Counted from the first letter of the stretch, positions 27,420-37,336 are shown. The stretch is 64,000 nucleotides of DNA from Zooshikella sp050749885 (GCF_050749885.1 NZ_JBOIUB010000010.1:152549-216548), one strand, 5' to 3'. Notes: generated by a model not told the origin, from the sequence alone. Numbers and translations are program-made.

Positions 27420-27552
27420 ATACTCGAAGAGTTGTGCCTTGAAGGAAGTAAAGTTAAGAAAGGTGCATAAGTGGTCTACTTTAGACAGTGATATGTAGAA
27501 AAAAATTGTTGTTCTATCATTAAATAAAAACCAGCTAACAGCTGGTTTTTTT
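27420..27552 (+). ncRNA. Candidate small RNA between promoter and terminator
   Basis: The promoter-like pair at 27385-27413 and the terminator at 27526-27552 bound a possible transcript of about 130 bases. Only tiny frames lie inside. No known small-RNA family was recognised. It stands directly upstream of the T6SS cluster. Confidence 0.3.
27526..27552 (+). terminator. Rho-independent terminator
   Basis: The stem ACCAGCT/AGCTGGT closes over a 3-base loop, with five A before and seven T after it. It ends either the zinc-finger gene transcript or the proposed small RNA. Confidence 0.9.
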
Positions 27553-28057
27553 ATGCATTAAAAATACGCTTAACTATAACTTGGTATGTAAGTTTTAACT
27601 TATATAGTAATGTGGTTGTATGTTGAGAACATTCTGCTTTGAAAGATCCTTTTGCTAATAAGTACAAGCTCATAATTAAAAGTTTGGTAGCAAGGGAATG
27701 CTTTTTTATTTACAACTGTAGCGCTATTAGGACCTGTTTACAGGCCCTAGCATATTAAAAAAATTATTGTTGCTATCGTAATTCATAACTAATCTGGCTA
27801 GCCAAAGTAAAAATCCTGCATTATGGTTATAGAAAATAAAAAGCTGAAGTAAGGCGGTTAAAACCACAGATATAATGACATCCTCACCAGCCTTAGACAT
27901 CAAATGCAGATAACAAACCCTATAAATGTGTTGAGAACCCATTAGAACAAATTCGCTGGCCTGTGACGGTAAGCGCTATGGAACGTGCACATAAAAGTGT
28001 TCGTATAGGGCAGGTGCATTTCATTCATACAAATATTAATTTTAAAAAGGGTAAACA
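27553..28057. other. Upstream region of the T6SS cluster
   Basis: These 505 bp have no convincing gene; a 71-codon minus-strand frame at 27727-27942 has no ribosome site and no recognisable domain. The last bases hold AAGGG, the ribosome site of tssB. The T6SS promoter should be here but no clear element was recognised. Confidence 0.4.
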
Positions 28058-28567
28058 ATGGCTGTTCAAGATATGATTCCAAAGTCAAGAATGACTTTAC
28101 GTTATCGTACAGAAGTTAAAGGTGAGGTTGAAGATGTTGAACTACCGCTAAGAATACTTGTTCTTGGTGACTTTTCAGGAAAACATACAGAAAAAGTGCC
28201 TTTTGCTGAACGAAGTATTGTGCGATTTGATGGAAAGAATTTGAATGCTGTTATGGAAAAAATGAAGATAAAAACAAAAGTAGAGGATGGTGATGGTAAA
28301 ACGCATACGATTCCTATTGAAAATGTTGATTCATTTTTACCATACAGTGTTTGCCGTGAAATTAAGAATATGAATGACTTGGTAACCTTTAAGAAAATGC
28401 TTAATACGTTACTATCGAGTATTAATAACAGCGGTAAATTTCGACAGGCCATAAAAAGCTTAATTGAAAACCCAGAAGCCATAGAAGCGCTAAAAAAATT
28501 GATGGCGCCTAGTTATGAAGAAGATTCTAAGTTTTTACCTGCATTAATGTCGCCTGATGCTGAATAA
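28058..28567 (+). CDS. tssB: T6SS contractile sheath small subunit TssB
   Basis: TssB (VipA/IglA) pairs with TssC to form the contractile sheath in the cytoplasm. The 169-residue protein shows the family start 'SRMTLRYRTEVKGEVEDVEL', then 'PLRILVLGDFSGK', 'RSIVRFDGKNLNAVMEKM' and 'FKKMLNTLLSSINNSGKFR'. AAGGG stands six bases before ATG. It opens a run of about fifteen same-strand genes and is followed after 24 bp by tssC, in the order of Francisella iglA-iglB. Confidence 0.95.
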   Translation: MAVQDMIPKSRMTLRYRTEVKGEVEDVELPLRILVLGDFSGKHTEKVPFAERSIVRFDGKNLNAVMEKMKIKTKVEDGDGKTHTIPIENVDSFLPYSVCREIKNMNDLVTFKKMLNTLLSSINNSGKFRQAIKSLIENPEAIEALKKLMAPSYEEDSKFLPALMSPDAE

Positions 28568-28591
28568 CAATAAAAACTAGGAAAGTAATCA

Positions 28592-30484
28592 ATGTCAAAT
28601 GAAATCCAAGCTGTAGATCATACACATCTGGCATCATTAGGAAGTAGTTTAAACTACATGCCAGAGACACTTGAGTCATTACTTGTTAAAAAAGCAAATG
28701 CAAATAAAGTTGTTGACTTAAAAGAAAAAGTTGCAAATATTATTTCTCCTGTTGCTGAATATCAAAATAATCAGGCGCTTTCAGAAATGAAAGGATCTAT
28801 TGAAAATATTCAACAATATTGTGCTGAAACAGCCAGCTTTCTTAACGAAAGTTCAGAAGTTATTGATAAAGATGTTGTTAGTTCACTAAATAGTATATTA
28901 GAAAATATTGAATCGACTGCAACACTTGCTACTGAAAAATTCAATGAATTTTCTGAAGATGGTATAGAGGATAATAAAGAAGCGAGTTTTCAAGCACAAA
29001 ACTTATACTCTCGTGTTGTTAAAGATGTGTATAAACTTAAGAAAAAAGAAACCGAAATAAGTGACTTACTTATCTCAGATAAAACCTTACTTTTAACTGA
29101 GAATGAGCAAGCCGCTGACTTTTTTTTGGGATGTATTGCGACGGCTGTTTTTAACGACATATTACCTGCGAATGATACCGATGGTTTAGCAATGGCCACA
29201 ATACGGCAACGAGTGCTAAATCTAAGTGCTGATATTGATGACAAAATTAACCAGCATTTGAACTCAATATTACATAACGAAAATTTTAAAAACCTGGAAT
29301 CAAATTGGCTTGGTTTACAAGGATTAATTGAAAGTACAGATTGGTCAGCTAATATTATGATCGATATGTTAGACTGTACCAAAGAAGAGCTCAAAGATGA
29401 TTTAGCAAATAATTCCGTTGATTTGACGAACAGTGACCTGTTTAAAAAAGTATATGTGGCAGAGTATGATCAATATGGTGGTAACCCATACGGATCAATC
29501 ATTGGATTATATGAATTTGAAAATTCAGACCCAGACCGTAAGTTTTTAAGTACCATGGGTAAAGTAGCTGCAGCAAGTCATGCACCATTTATTTCATCAA
29601 TTGGGCCTGAATTTTTTGGTTGTGAAAGTATACAAGAATTAGCTGATATTAAAGATCTTGATGCTCATTTGAACCATCCTCGTTTTGAAAAGTGGCATGA
29701 ACTTCGCGAATCTGAAGAAGCAGCATATATTGGCATGACATTGCCAAAGTTTTTATTACGAGCACCATATCAAGCTGATTCCAATCCAGGCGGAATTGGA
29801 TTTGAAGAAAAAATAGATATTGTTGAAGGTCATAAAGATTATTTATGGTGTAATGCGGCATTTCTATTTTGTAAAAATATGATTCGATCATTTACTGAAA
29901 CAGGTTGGTGTCAATATATTAGAGGACCTAAAGGTGGTGGTTTAGTTAAACACCTACCCAGTCATGCATTTCAGCTCAATGGTCAACAAGAACTAAAAAC
30001 ACCCATTGAAATGACCATACCTGATTATCGTGAATTACAGTTTTCAAATGCAGGGTTTATTCCACTGATTTATCGGAAGGGTACTTCTGATGCTTGCTTT
30101 TTTAGCAGTCAATCAATCCGAAAAAATAAAATGTATAAAGACTCTAAGGAATCTGAAAACTCACAATTAGTGTCAAACTTATCTTACACATTTTCTATAA
30201 CGCGTATTGCGCATTATATTAAATGTATAATGCGTGATAATGTTGGTAGTACGGCGACTGCTGAGTATATTAATGAAACTATACAAAGCTGGTTGTCACA
30301 GTATGTAACAACGGTAGTCAATCCTGATGACCGTACTTTGCGCTACTATCCATTTAAAGCTGTCAGTACAGAAACTGAAGAGCGTGAAGGTATGGTTGGT
30401 TGGTATAATAGTAAAATATCCGTTTTACCTCATTTACAATTTGAAGGCTTAGATGCTGAGCTAAAGCTTGATGTTCGTACTTAG
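28592..30484 (+). CDS. tssC: T6SS contractile sheath large subunit TssC, N-terminally extended
   Basis: TssC (VipB/IglB) forms the body of the contractile sheath. The core begins at about residue 212 ('SADIDDKINQHLNSILH'), with 'NLESNWLGLQGL', 'KVYVAEYDQYGGNPYGSIIG' and the C-terminal 'DDRTLRYYPFKAVSTET'. At 630 residues it is some 130 longer than common TssC proteins, where this motif lies near residue 60-80. The extra residues (about 20-190) are helical, acidic and coiled-coil-like. They could alter sheath packing or replace a missing accessory protein. Otherwise the protein appears intact. Confidence 0.93.
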   Translation: MSNEIQAVDHTHLASLGSSLNYMPETLESLLVKKANANKVVDLKEKVANIISPVAEYQNNQALSEMKGSIENIQQYCAETASFLNESSEVIDKDVVSSLNSILENIESTATLATEKFNEFSEDGIEDNKEASFQAQNLYSRVVKDVYKLKKKETEISDLLISDKTLLLTENEQAADFFLGCIATAVFNDILPANDTDGLAMATIRQRVLNLSADIDDKINQHLNSILHNENFKNLESNWLGLQGLIESTDWSANIMIDMLDCTKEELKDDLANNSVDLTNSDLFKKVYVAEYDQYGGNPYGSIIGLYEFENSDPDRKFLSTMGKVAAASHAPFISSIGPEFFGCESIQELADIKDLDAHLNHPRFEKWHELRESEEAAYIGMTLPKFLLRAPYQADSNPGGIGFEEKIDIVEGHKDYLWCNAAFLFCKNMIRSFTETGWCQYIRGPKGGGLVKHLPSHAFQLNGQQELKTPIEMTIPDYRELQFSNAGFIPLIYRKGTSDACFFSSQSIRKNKMYKDSKESENSQLVSNLSYTFSITRIAHYIKCIMRDNVGSTATAEYINETIQSWLSQYVTTVVNPDDRTLRYYPFKAVSTETEEREGMVGWYNSKISVLPHLQFEGLDAELKLDVRT

Positions 30485-30590
30485 TTTTAAAAGTGTTATG
30501 AACTAAAAAGGAGTGCAGCCTCATACGAGGATGTGTGTTGTGTGCTATTAACTGTCTATAAAAGTATAATTATCATTAAGGGGAATTATT

Positions 30591-31172
30591 ATGGCAGCTT
30601 CTTCATTTGACTGTTGTGTAAGTCAAGGGTTTAATTTTCAAAAAGATTCTCAGCGCTTAGTAGGTCATATTAATTCATTGACTATTGGTGGGACAAAATT
30701 TAAAGCTGATTTTTCAGTGATGGACCCAACAAATATCAGTGATGAAGGTGGCAAGGTAAAAGTTGTTGGGGTTGTTTCTTCAATATACTGGAATGGTGGG
30801 TTTGCAGACCCTGTAAGTTTTTGCTGTAATTTGTCAACAACAAATAAACAGGAAGCTGCTGTGCTACAGCATACCAAGCTAAGTAACACTAATGTTGAAA
30901 TGGCATTTACGATTTATGAGTATGATCCAAACGAAAAAGTATTCTTTAAATCTTTTCATACCAATGACCAACCAGTAAAAGGATTGGTAAATAAAAGTGG
31001 TGGTGAATTGAATGTCAGTGTGGATATGGATGAATCAAGCATAGTGACTTCACCTAAAAACTTTGCATTCTACTTGGGTGTAATGCCAAAAGATGAAGAG
31101 CAAGATATCCACATGGCTGTTTCTAATAAATCTAAGTTTGTGAAGAAATGGGGAGTATCTGTAGGCGAATAA
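30591..31172 (+). CDS. hcp: Hcp/IglC-like T6SS tube protein
   Basis: A 193-residue protein lying where Francisella has iglC, between sheath and TssK genes. It has the beta-rich pattern of an Hcp fold and 'GHINSLTIGGTKFKADFSVM' resembles IglC's 'DSLTIAGEKLDKNIVAI'. It is not a canonical Hcp of about 170 residues and lacks the usual start motif. Hcp rings stack into the tube inside the sheath and carry effectors. Position and the partial motif support the call; a structure prediction would settle it. Confidence 0.6.
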   Translation: MAASSFDCCVSQGFNFQKDSQRLVGHINSLTIGGTKFKADFSVMDPTNISDEGGKVKVVGVVSSIYWNGGFADPVSFCCNLSTTNKQEAAVLQHTKLSNTNVEMAFTIYEYDPNEKVFFKSFHTNDQPVKGLVNKSGGELNVSVDMDESSIVTSPKNFAFYLGVMPKDEEQDIHMAVSNKSKFVKKWGVSVGE

Positions 31173-31325
31173 TAAATTGGTATTACTTAAACCTTTTGCA
31201 TTCAATCTGAAAATCGTAGCTATTCCCCTTCTTGAGTATGTTTCGTTAAATTGATTTTTTGCAAAAGGTTTATTCTATATAATAACTGAAAATTTGAGAA
31301 TATAAAATAATAAGGAGAAGCTTAA

Positions 31326-32657
31326 ATGGCTAATGATGTGCCAGCTCCTGTTAAGTGGGAATTAGGACAACCTTTACTGCCAGAACATTTAATGGCACAG
31401 GAAGAGTCTCTTATTGCTGAAGCCTCAGAGCGCCTGACAATAATGGGGTTACCAGCATATGGACTGAGTGTGGTACAGTGGGATGAAGCCTTGCTGCGTG
31501 ATGAAGGCTGTCTACAATTAAAAAAATTAAGACTGCTCACTAAAAACTATAATGTATTTGTTGATTATCCAGGCAATACACGAATTTTAACACCTCCCAT
31601 CGCATTGCAAGAACATCGTGAGCCGACAATTTACTATTATATTCTAAGAGAAAAAGCACCTAAGTATGATTCTACAGTAACACCATTAATCCCAAAAAAT
31701 GAAGGTATTAATCGTCGTTTATTGAAATTGATTATCAGTGCCAGTCAAGTATTACCTAGTGAATATGAATACTTACTCAATGATCATGACTTTATTGAGC
31801 AAGGCTGTTTAGGTCAATTTGAAAAACCTTATGATAAGGGATGGCAATTATCCAGTGCTTTTGTACCTCCTTTATTACAGTTAGGTCAATCACCTTATTT
31901 AACGCCTTCATTGAAGCAGTTGCTCTCAATATTACGACGGTATCGAGCAGAATTACGACAAGAATACACAGCTAAAAATTTACCCACCTCTTTGTTATAT
32001 GGCGTTAAACAATGTTTGCATAGTGTGCAAACCAATTTGCGTTTACTTGAGAATTTAAATGTTGCAACAGATATCGAAGGTGAATTAAAGCTTCATCCGT
32101 ACTATTTGTACGATTCATTACAAGGCTTGTTGACAGATATTACCCTCTATCGTGGTGAATGGCCTGAACGTGATCCAAAACCCTATCGTCACCAACAATT
32201 ACATATATTGTTTAGTCAACTTATTCAACAACTTATGGTTAGGATGAAGGTGAATAAGGAACAAGCACAATGTTATGAATTTATGCTTAAAGATGGTTTA
32301 TATTCAACACCACTACCACCAGGAATAAACACAGATGATACATTATATCTTGTCATTGATCATCAGCATCATGCCCCTCTAACACAAGATGAATTACCAC
32401 GAATTACCAGTTGTGCTCGTGTATCTACATTACATAATTATTCACTGAAAGGTGTAGATTTAATTCCAATAGAAAATCCAACATTTGGCTATGAATTTGG
32501 TCAATCGGTACAATGCTTCAAGTTAAGTTCAGAAGGTGAACGACTACATATTCAAAAAAGTAATGATGTTGGTTTTTACGCTCAATCGTTATATCAGACA
32601 CTGTCTTTTTACTTATATCGAAAATTACCATTTGAAACTGTGAAAACTATGGATTAG
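31326..32657 (+). CDS. tssK: T6SS baseplate protein TssK
   Basis: TssK links the baseplate to the membrane complex. The 443-residue protein has the normal length and the family start 'VKWELGQPLLPEHLMAQEES' then 'LPAYGLSVVQWDEALLRDEG'. It also has the C-terminal 'YEFGQSVQCFKLSSEGE' and 'LYQTLSFYLYRKLP'. A strong AAGGAG precedes ATG 31326. In Francisella the equivalent IglD also follows IglC directly. Confidence 0.9.
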   Translation: MANDVPAPVKWELGQPLLPEHLMAQEESLIAEASERLTIMGLPAYGLSVVQWDEALLRDEGCLQLKKLRLLTKNYNVFVDYPGNTRILTPPIALQEHREPTIYYYILREKAPKYDSTVTPLIPKNEGINRRLLKLIISASQVLPSEYEYLLNDHDFIEQGCLGQFEKPYDKGWQLSSAFVPPLLQLGQSPYLTPSLKQLLSILRRYRAELRQEYTAKNLPTSLLYGVKQCLHSVQTNLRLLENLNVATDIEGELKLHPYYLYDSLQGLLTDITLYRGEWPERDPKPYRHQQLHILFSQLIQQLMVRMKVNKEQAQCYEFMLKDGLYSTPLPPGINTDDTLYLVIDHQHHAPLTQDELPRITSCARVSTLHNYSLKGVDLIPIENPTFGYEFGQSVQCFKLSSEGERLHIQKSNDVGFYAQSLYQTLSFYLYRKLPFETVKTMD

Positions 32658-32740
32658 CTGAAATAGACCGGAAAAGTCATTAATAATGTTTGGAATGGTT
32701 TCTACGTTATACATAAAGTCACAGTTCAGGTGATAAATAT

Positions 32741-33130
32741 ATGAGTGCTTTGCTATGTCGAATTGAGTTAAATAAAAAAAATGGTATCGTCATAACAGTT
32801 AATAATGAATCTGGAAATATAAAACACACTATTGTTCTCGATAATGACTCAATTACTACGACATCAAAAGGAAATAGCAGTACTAGCACGATCAAGCAAA
32901 CTCCTGACAGTGTAACAATTGACTGCAAAACATTTAAAGTCACAGCTGATAAAATAGAGTGTACATCAAATCAAGCCACAAAGCTTTCTAGTGGTACTGA
33001 TTTTTCTATTTCTGGTGGAACTACTTTTACCGCTAAAGGCAATACAAATGCGACGCTTTCTTCTACTAAAGTTGATGTTAAGGGACAGGCAATGGTTAAT
33101 ATTCAAGGGGCAATGATCAAGTTACAGTAG
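32741..33130 (+). CDS. Needle-only spike protein (VgrG beta-prism-like)
   Basis: A 129-residue protein made mostly of short alternating beta repeats in the second half: 'SVTIDCKTFKVTADKIECTS', 'SSGTDFSISGGTTFTAKG', 'TNATLSSTKVDVKGQAMVNI', 'QGAMIKLQ'. This is the look of the gp5/VgrG beta-prism needle, without the gp27 and OB domains. Francisella VgrG is likewise a small needle-only protein. The missing gp27/OB part is found in a separate gene at 37372-39090. It should trimerise and carry the PAAR-like tip. No catalytic domain is attached. Confidence 0.6.
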   Translation: MSALLCRIELNKKNGIVITVNNESGNIKHTIVLDNDSITTTSKGNSSTSTIKQTPDSVTIDCKTFKVTADKIECTSNQATKLSSGTDFSISGGTTFTAKGNTNATLSSTKVDVKGQAMVNIQGAMIKLQ

Positions 33131-33162
33131 TGTAAATAATAATTATAGAGTGGTGATTTGTC

Positions 33163-34773
33163 ATGGATCTCAGCACACAACTTAAGAAGGCTTACAGCGA
33201 TGAGTTATCTTTTATCAATGAATTTAATGAGCAATTAACAACTGGCTATTCTGAACTGTCTGTTGATAGTCAAAACCCTGAAATAAAACAGCTACTTGAG
33301 TCGGTTGCACTATTAATTGCCAGGAATAGAGTGACAAGTCAACAGCATATTGATCAACTGTATCGGAGACTTTTTTACCAGTTATATCCCTATTTAACAT
33401 CGCCTGTACCGGCAATGGCACTTGTCAAAGTTGAGTCATTGCATAGTTACGATCGTATTCAATTACCTGCAAAAACAGGTATGATTTTTTCGACGCCTGA
33501 TGATGAATATGCTTACTTCCAAACGTTGTTTGATCTTAGTATCGAACCTATCCGGCTTGATACGGTATCTTGTTATGGTAGTTATACTCTCCAAAGTAAG
33601 CTTGAACTAAAAATTAGCAATCAATCAACTAAACCTTATCCGCTTAGGTCGACGCATTTCTTTTTATGGGCAGGAGATGATTATTGTTTAACGCTACAGT
33701 TGCAGCAGTTATTAAAAGACAATATCAAAAAAGTTGAGGCAGAGTTTGAAAATGGCTGTCGTTATCCTTGTGAGGTCAGTATTGGTATACCAAACATAGA
33801 TAACAGTTCACTATATCAAAAAAACCCTTTAGCGATCGAACGGCATCGTTTTCAATTGCCAATGATGGCATCTTATTTAACAATTAAGTGTCCGGAAGCA
33901 CCTGAACAATGGCAAATGTGCAAGATTAATTTAATCATTGATAAGCCTTGGCCTCCTGTACTCAATATCACACGGCAAATGTTTCAATTAAATGTGGTAC
34001 CTGTTGAAAATTTACAGCAAGAAGAAGCAGATACAATTGAGTTTGATGGTGTGCAAACGGTTTGGCCTATTTTACCACCTCGGACTAAATCCACATTATC
34101 ATTATGTACTTTGGAAGGGGTCTATCAGGTTAAAAATAATGAGCGTATTGCACTGCACTCAGGCGTTGTTAAATCAACATCAGGGCATTATGCCATTCAT
34201 GATGTGGTGTCTGGAAATCAGCAAAAACATGAAGTAGCGATAAATATGCCTGAAGCATTTGATGAGCCTGTTGATATTATTATTCAGGGACGTTGGCATG
34301 ATCCTACATTTAGTCAATTACTCTGGAAACCATTAGCGATTCGTTGGTATGAGCATGATCTTCCAGATTTATCTTTGCAGTTATTACCTTCAACGAAACA
34401 GGCCATTGTTCCTTTTTGTGCATCCATTACGTTAACGCTAGAACAGTATCTAGCCTTATCCGCTGTAAAAAACAAAGTTCGGTTAGATTTAGGTGATATT
34501 TTACTTATTTTAGATTCGATGGGTACAGTGTGGTTGAGAGAATTTAAAAGAATTCGGGAATTGTTAGCTAAATGTTATTGCTACGATTATCAAACGGTAA
34601 GTGATCAAGGAAAACCATGTCTTGGACTGCATTATGTTATTGCTTTTCATCCCTTTGAAGATCATCTTAATCCACTTATAAAAGCATTTATTGATCGTTT
34701 GGCTGCAATTCTTAAATTATGGATAACGGCATGCCCAATTAAACTAACTACTGATGCAATACCAGAGGCATAA
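33163..34773 (+). CDS. tssF: T6SS baseplate protein TssF
   Basis: TssF (VasA/IglH-type) forms the baseplate wedge with TssG. The 536-residue protein starts 'YSDELSFINEFNEQLTTGYS' and shows 'PEIKQLLESVALLIARNRV', 'LYRRLFYQLYPYLTSPVPAM', then 'RLDTVSCYGSYTLQSKLELK'. The C-terminus, about 515-534, carries the usual short conserved helix before the end. It lies 32 bp after the needle gene. Confidence 0.9.
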   Translation: MDLSTQLKKAYSDELSFINEFNEQLTTGYSELSVDSQNPEIKQLLESVALLIARNRVTSQQHIDQLYRRLFYQLYPYLTSPVPAMALVKVESLHSYDRIQLPAKTGMIFSTPDDEYAYFQTLFDLSIEPIRLDTVSCYGSYTLQSKLELKISNQSTKPYPLRSTHFFLWAGDDYCLTLQLQQLLKDNIKKVEAEFENGCRYPCEVSIGIPNIDNSSLYQKNPLAIERHRFQLPMMASYLTIKCPEAPEQWQMCKINLIIDKPWPPVLNITRQMFQLNVVPVENLQQEEADTIEFDGVQTVWPILPPRTKSTLSLCTLEGVYQVKNNERIALHSGVVKSTSGHYAIHDVVSGNQQKHEVAINMPEAFDEPVDIIIQGRWHDPTFSQLLWKPLAIRWYEHDLPDLSLQLLPSTKQAIVPFCASITLTLEQYLALSAVKNKVRLDLGDILLILDSMGTVWLREFKRIRELLAKCYCYDYQTVSDQGKPCLGLHYVIAFHPFEDHLNPLIKAFIDRLAAILKLWITACPIKLTTDAIPEA

Positions 34774-34812
34774 TACCGTAAACTAGTGCATTTGCTTGTG
34801 GGAGAGTGAGTC

Positions 34813-35442
34813 ATGAATTTTGAATGTTGGCAAAGTATTTATACATTTATTATAGAAAGAGACAAAGTATTAACAGATCAACAAGTGGTTAAAACTACTT
34901 CGACTGAAAATCTAACGGGGGCAGAGTCTTCTGCAAATATAAAAGCATCTATGAATACTCATTCTATTGCACAAGATACGACCACACTGCAGATTTTTAA
35001 TCAGGTTTTAAGTGCATTAGTTGCTTGTCAGACGAGTTTAAGTCGTGAGTTAACTGAAGAACAAGTGTATTGGATTATTATGGCGCTGGCTATTCATTCA
35101 GATGAAATCGCACGTAATCAATGTTCTGGTATTAATCCATGGGACTGGCCAGGTTTACAAGAGAAACATCTAAATGTAAAAGCTGGTGGCAGTTACTTTT
35201 ATGAATGTATTGATCAACTAATTGAAAAGCGCATTCATTTTGCGGATGCATTAGACGTATTTTATTTTTCATTGAACCAGGGCTTTGTCGGTCAGTATCA
35301 TGATGACGACCAAAAAAAACATGAGTATTTAACCCTGATTGAAGATAATCTTGATTGTGTTATTCGTGAAAATCCTTATGCTTCAGTAGTTAAATTTAAA
35401 AGAGTGACAAGTAAGCGTGCACAACCGGACCTTCGCATATGA
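34813..35442 (+). CDS. tssL: T6SS TssL/DotU-like protein without membrane anchor
   Basis: TssL (DotU) forms a cytoplasmic hook of the trans-envelope complex. The 209-residue product carries the domain core 'LAIHSDEIARNQCSGINPWD', 'VKAGGSYFYECIDQLIEK', then 'DALDVFYFSLNQGFVGQYHD'. A typical TssL has one C-terminal transmembrane helix; here the sequence ends 'TSKRAQPDLRI' with none. It overlaps the tssG start by 4 bp. The missing anchor may be provided by the small TssM-like protein at 39530. Confidence 0.8.
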   Translation: MNFECWQSIYTFIIERDKVLTDQQVVKTTSTENLTGAESSANIKASMNTHSIAQDTTTLQIFNQVLSALVACQTSLSRELTEEQVYWIIMALAIHSDEIARNQCSGINPWDWPGLQEKHLNVKAGGSYFYECIDQLIEKRIHFADALDVFYFSLNQGFVGQYHDDDQKKHEYLTLIEDNLDCVIRENPYASVVKFKRVTSKRAQPDLRI

Positions 35443-36350
35443 TAAGCCCGTACAGCACCTGCGCAAAAAAAATAAACAGTCACCTCAATCGTTTTGATAT
35501 TTTAGCATTACTCAAACTATTAGATTACAAAGGCTATACGACAGATAAAATTAGATTTAAAAGTAATGCAAACTTAACTTCCCAAAAACGCATCGTTGAG
35601 CGTGTAGAGTTCATTTTTGAATATGTACATATAACATTAAACTTGGGTTTATTAGGAACGCAAACTCATTTGCCTTCATATTGGTTAAAAAAACTTGATC
35701 ATTATACCTTAGACAGACCTCAGTTAGAGGCGTTGCTCATACTTTTAGATCATATGATTATTTTGGACTTTTTAGGTCAACTTTATCCAGAAATCAACCG
35801 TTATTACTTTACACAGTGGCACCAAATAGTACAGCAACATGTTTTTTTGGATACTACGCTTTCAAGTATGAATTTGCATTGGTTATTAACCCATGTATTT
35901 CCTGAGTTTGACATTATTTTAGAACAACAGCCAAGAGTACAATCAACGCAAGCTAAGACACATACCTTTGGTATGTCGACTTTCAATTCAACAACAACAT
36001 TAGGTGGTATTGGTTTTCAAACGGTCAGTTCATTGCTTATTCGACTCACGTTAAGATATGCTGATTATCGTCATAACCTAAACTGGGAAAATGAAATTAA
36101 TTATCGTCTAAGGCACTATGTTTTAGTTTTTTTTACTAATAAATCTGTAAATTTTGACATTGTCTTTACGACGTCGATACCTAGGGAAGGGCTACGCCTG
36201 CAACTGCAAAGCCAACTTGGTCAGGATACACTGATTGGCATGGATAACAGGACTAAACACATACACCTATACGAAGGCCAAATGGTAGATGCCAAACCTA
36301 AACCAGCAACCCAGTATGGATGGACTGATTTATGTCGAATCCAGCTTTAA
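35439..36350 (+). CDS. tssG: T6SS baseplate protein TssG
   Basis: TssG completes the baseplate wedge with two TssF copies. The family layout is visible at the start: 'FDILALLKLLDYKGYTTDKI', 'RFKSNANLTSQKRIVERVEF', 'NLGLLGTQTHLPSYWLKK'. It is 303 residues, a normal length. The ATG overlaps the tssL stop and the stop lies inside the next gene (19-bp overlap), so the three form a coupled block. Confidence 0.85.
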   Translation: MISPYSTCAKKINSHLNRFDILALLKLLDYKGYTTDKIRFKSNANLTSQKRIVERVEFIFEYVHITLNLGLLGTQTHLPSYWLKKLDHYTLDRPQLEALLILLDHMIILDFLGQLYPEINRYYFTQWHQIVQQHVFLDTTLSSMNLHWLLTHVFPEFDIILEQQPRVQSTQAKTHTFGMSTFNSTTTLGGIGFQTVSSLLIRLTLRYADYRHNLNWENEINYRLRHYVLVFFTNKSVNFDIVFTTSIPREGLRLQLQSQLGQDTLIGMDNRTKHIHLYEGQMVDAKPKPATQYGWTDLCRIQL

Positions 36351-37336
36351 CGTATCTTGTTAATGATGTTGTGTTAGAAACAGATGTTTCCGCACAAATG
36401 ATTGAACAACATTTTACAACATTAGCGAGTTGGTGGATTAATGGTGAGTTTGAAAAGTTAGTAGCTCAGGGTGATGAGATAATCCCCGTTGATATTTATG
36501 ATATTCGTATCGTTACTTATTATTTATACAGTGTTTGGGTTGTAAACAACCACCAGCAATTTGTAGATGTCATTCAGGTTATTTTACGCATTTTCGAAAA
36601 ACTTTATAGTGAAGATGATATTGCCTTTAAAAGTAGTGCCGAAAATGTCAAAGCAATAGAAGACTGCACAGCATTATTAATAAAAAAAATTCACAAGCGT
36701 TTAGAAAGATTTACACCTACATTAGCTACGGTAAATGAAGATCCTCAGCAAATTGTTGATCAGCTCATGGCACTTATGGAGTGTTTATCGCCCTATACTC
36801 AGTTAGCATTAACCGTTAAACAGTTAGCAGAAATAAAAGCATTGTATTGGCCGCTAATTGAAACTGATACGCATGACGCAGACGATGCCAACCATAATGA
36901 AATCAATGAAGTTGAATCCGATGAGCAGCAAAATGTAAACGATGACGTAGTAACGCATCCATCCACAATAGGCATGGAAACGTGGTCACATTCATTAACT
37001 TTACTGATGGATAAAATTGCGTTGTTAGAGGCGCTGGTTAAGCGTGACCAACTGTATAAAGCTGCTGTTGTAGTGGAAGATATTCAACATGAATTAGCTA
37101 ATTTTAATCCATTGTTGTATTTACCTCAGTTATTTCAAGGTTATACAGCTTTAAAAGCGCAACATATTAGTACATTTACTCACTATATTCACAGCCATAA
37201 CCCACATCAGTGGCAAGCGTTAAGAGAGCATTATACCGTTGATAAAAACGCTTTTCTGGGGTTGAGCATTGCGCCAGATCAACCAGAGTATGCTGATGAA
37301 AGGGAAGTGGGTGGCATGGTTTATGACGATGATTAA
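36332..37336 (+). CDS. TssA/IglI-like T6SS protein
   Basis: A 334-residue acidic, helical cytosolic protein. The N-terminal part (1-120) and the conserved-looking C-terminal 'ALLEALVKRDQLYKAAVVVE' with 'NFNPLLYLPQLFQGYT' resemble the proteins called IglI in Francisella-like systems and, distantly, TssA/VasJ caps. A disordered Asp/Asn/Glu-rich segment spans about 178-208. It overlaps tssG by 19 bp. Either a sheath-assembly cap or a baseplate partner is possible; family assignment is moderate. Confidence 0.5.
   Translation: MSNPALTYLVNDVVLETDVSAQMIEQHFTTLASWWINGEFEKLVAQGDEIIPVDIYDIRIVTYYLYSVWVVNNHQQFVDVIQVILRIFEKLYSEDDIAFKSSAENVKAIEDCTALLIKKIHKRLERFTPTLATVNEDPQQIVDQLMALMECLSPYTQLALTVKQLAEIKALYWPLIETDTHDADDANHNEINEVESDEQQNVNDDVVTHPSTIGMETWSHSLTLLMDKIALLEALVKRDQLYKAAVVVEDIQHELANFNPLLYLPQLFQGYTALKAQHISTFTHYIHSHNPHQWQALREHYTVDKNAFLGLSIAPDQPEYADEREVGGMVYDDD

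Noticed and set aside
27727..27942. 71-codon minus-strand frame upstream of tssB
   Set aside because: No ribosome site and no family resemblance; probably chance.
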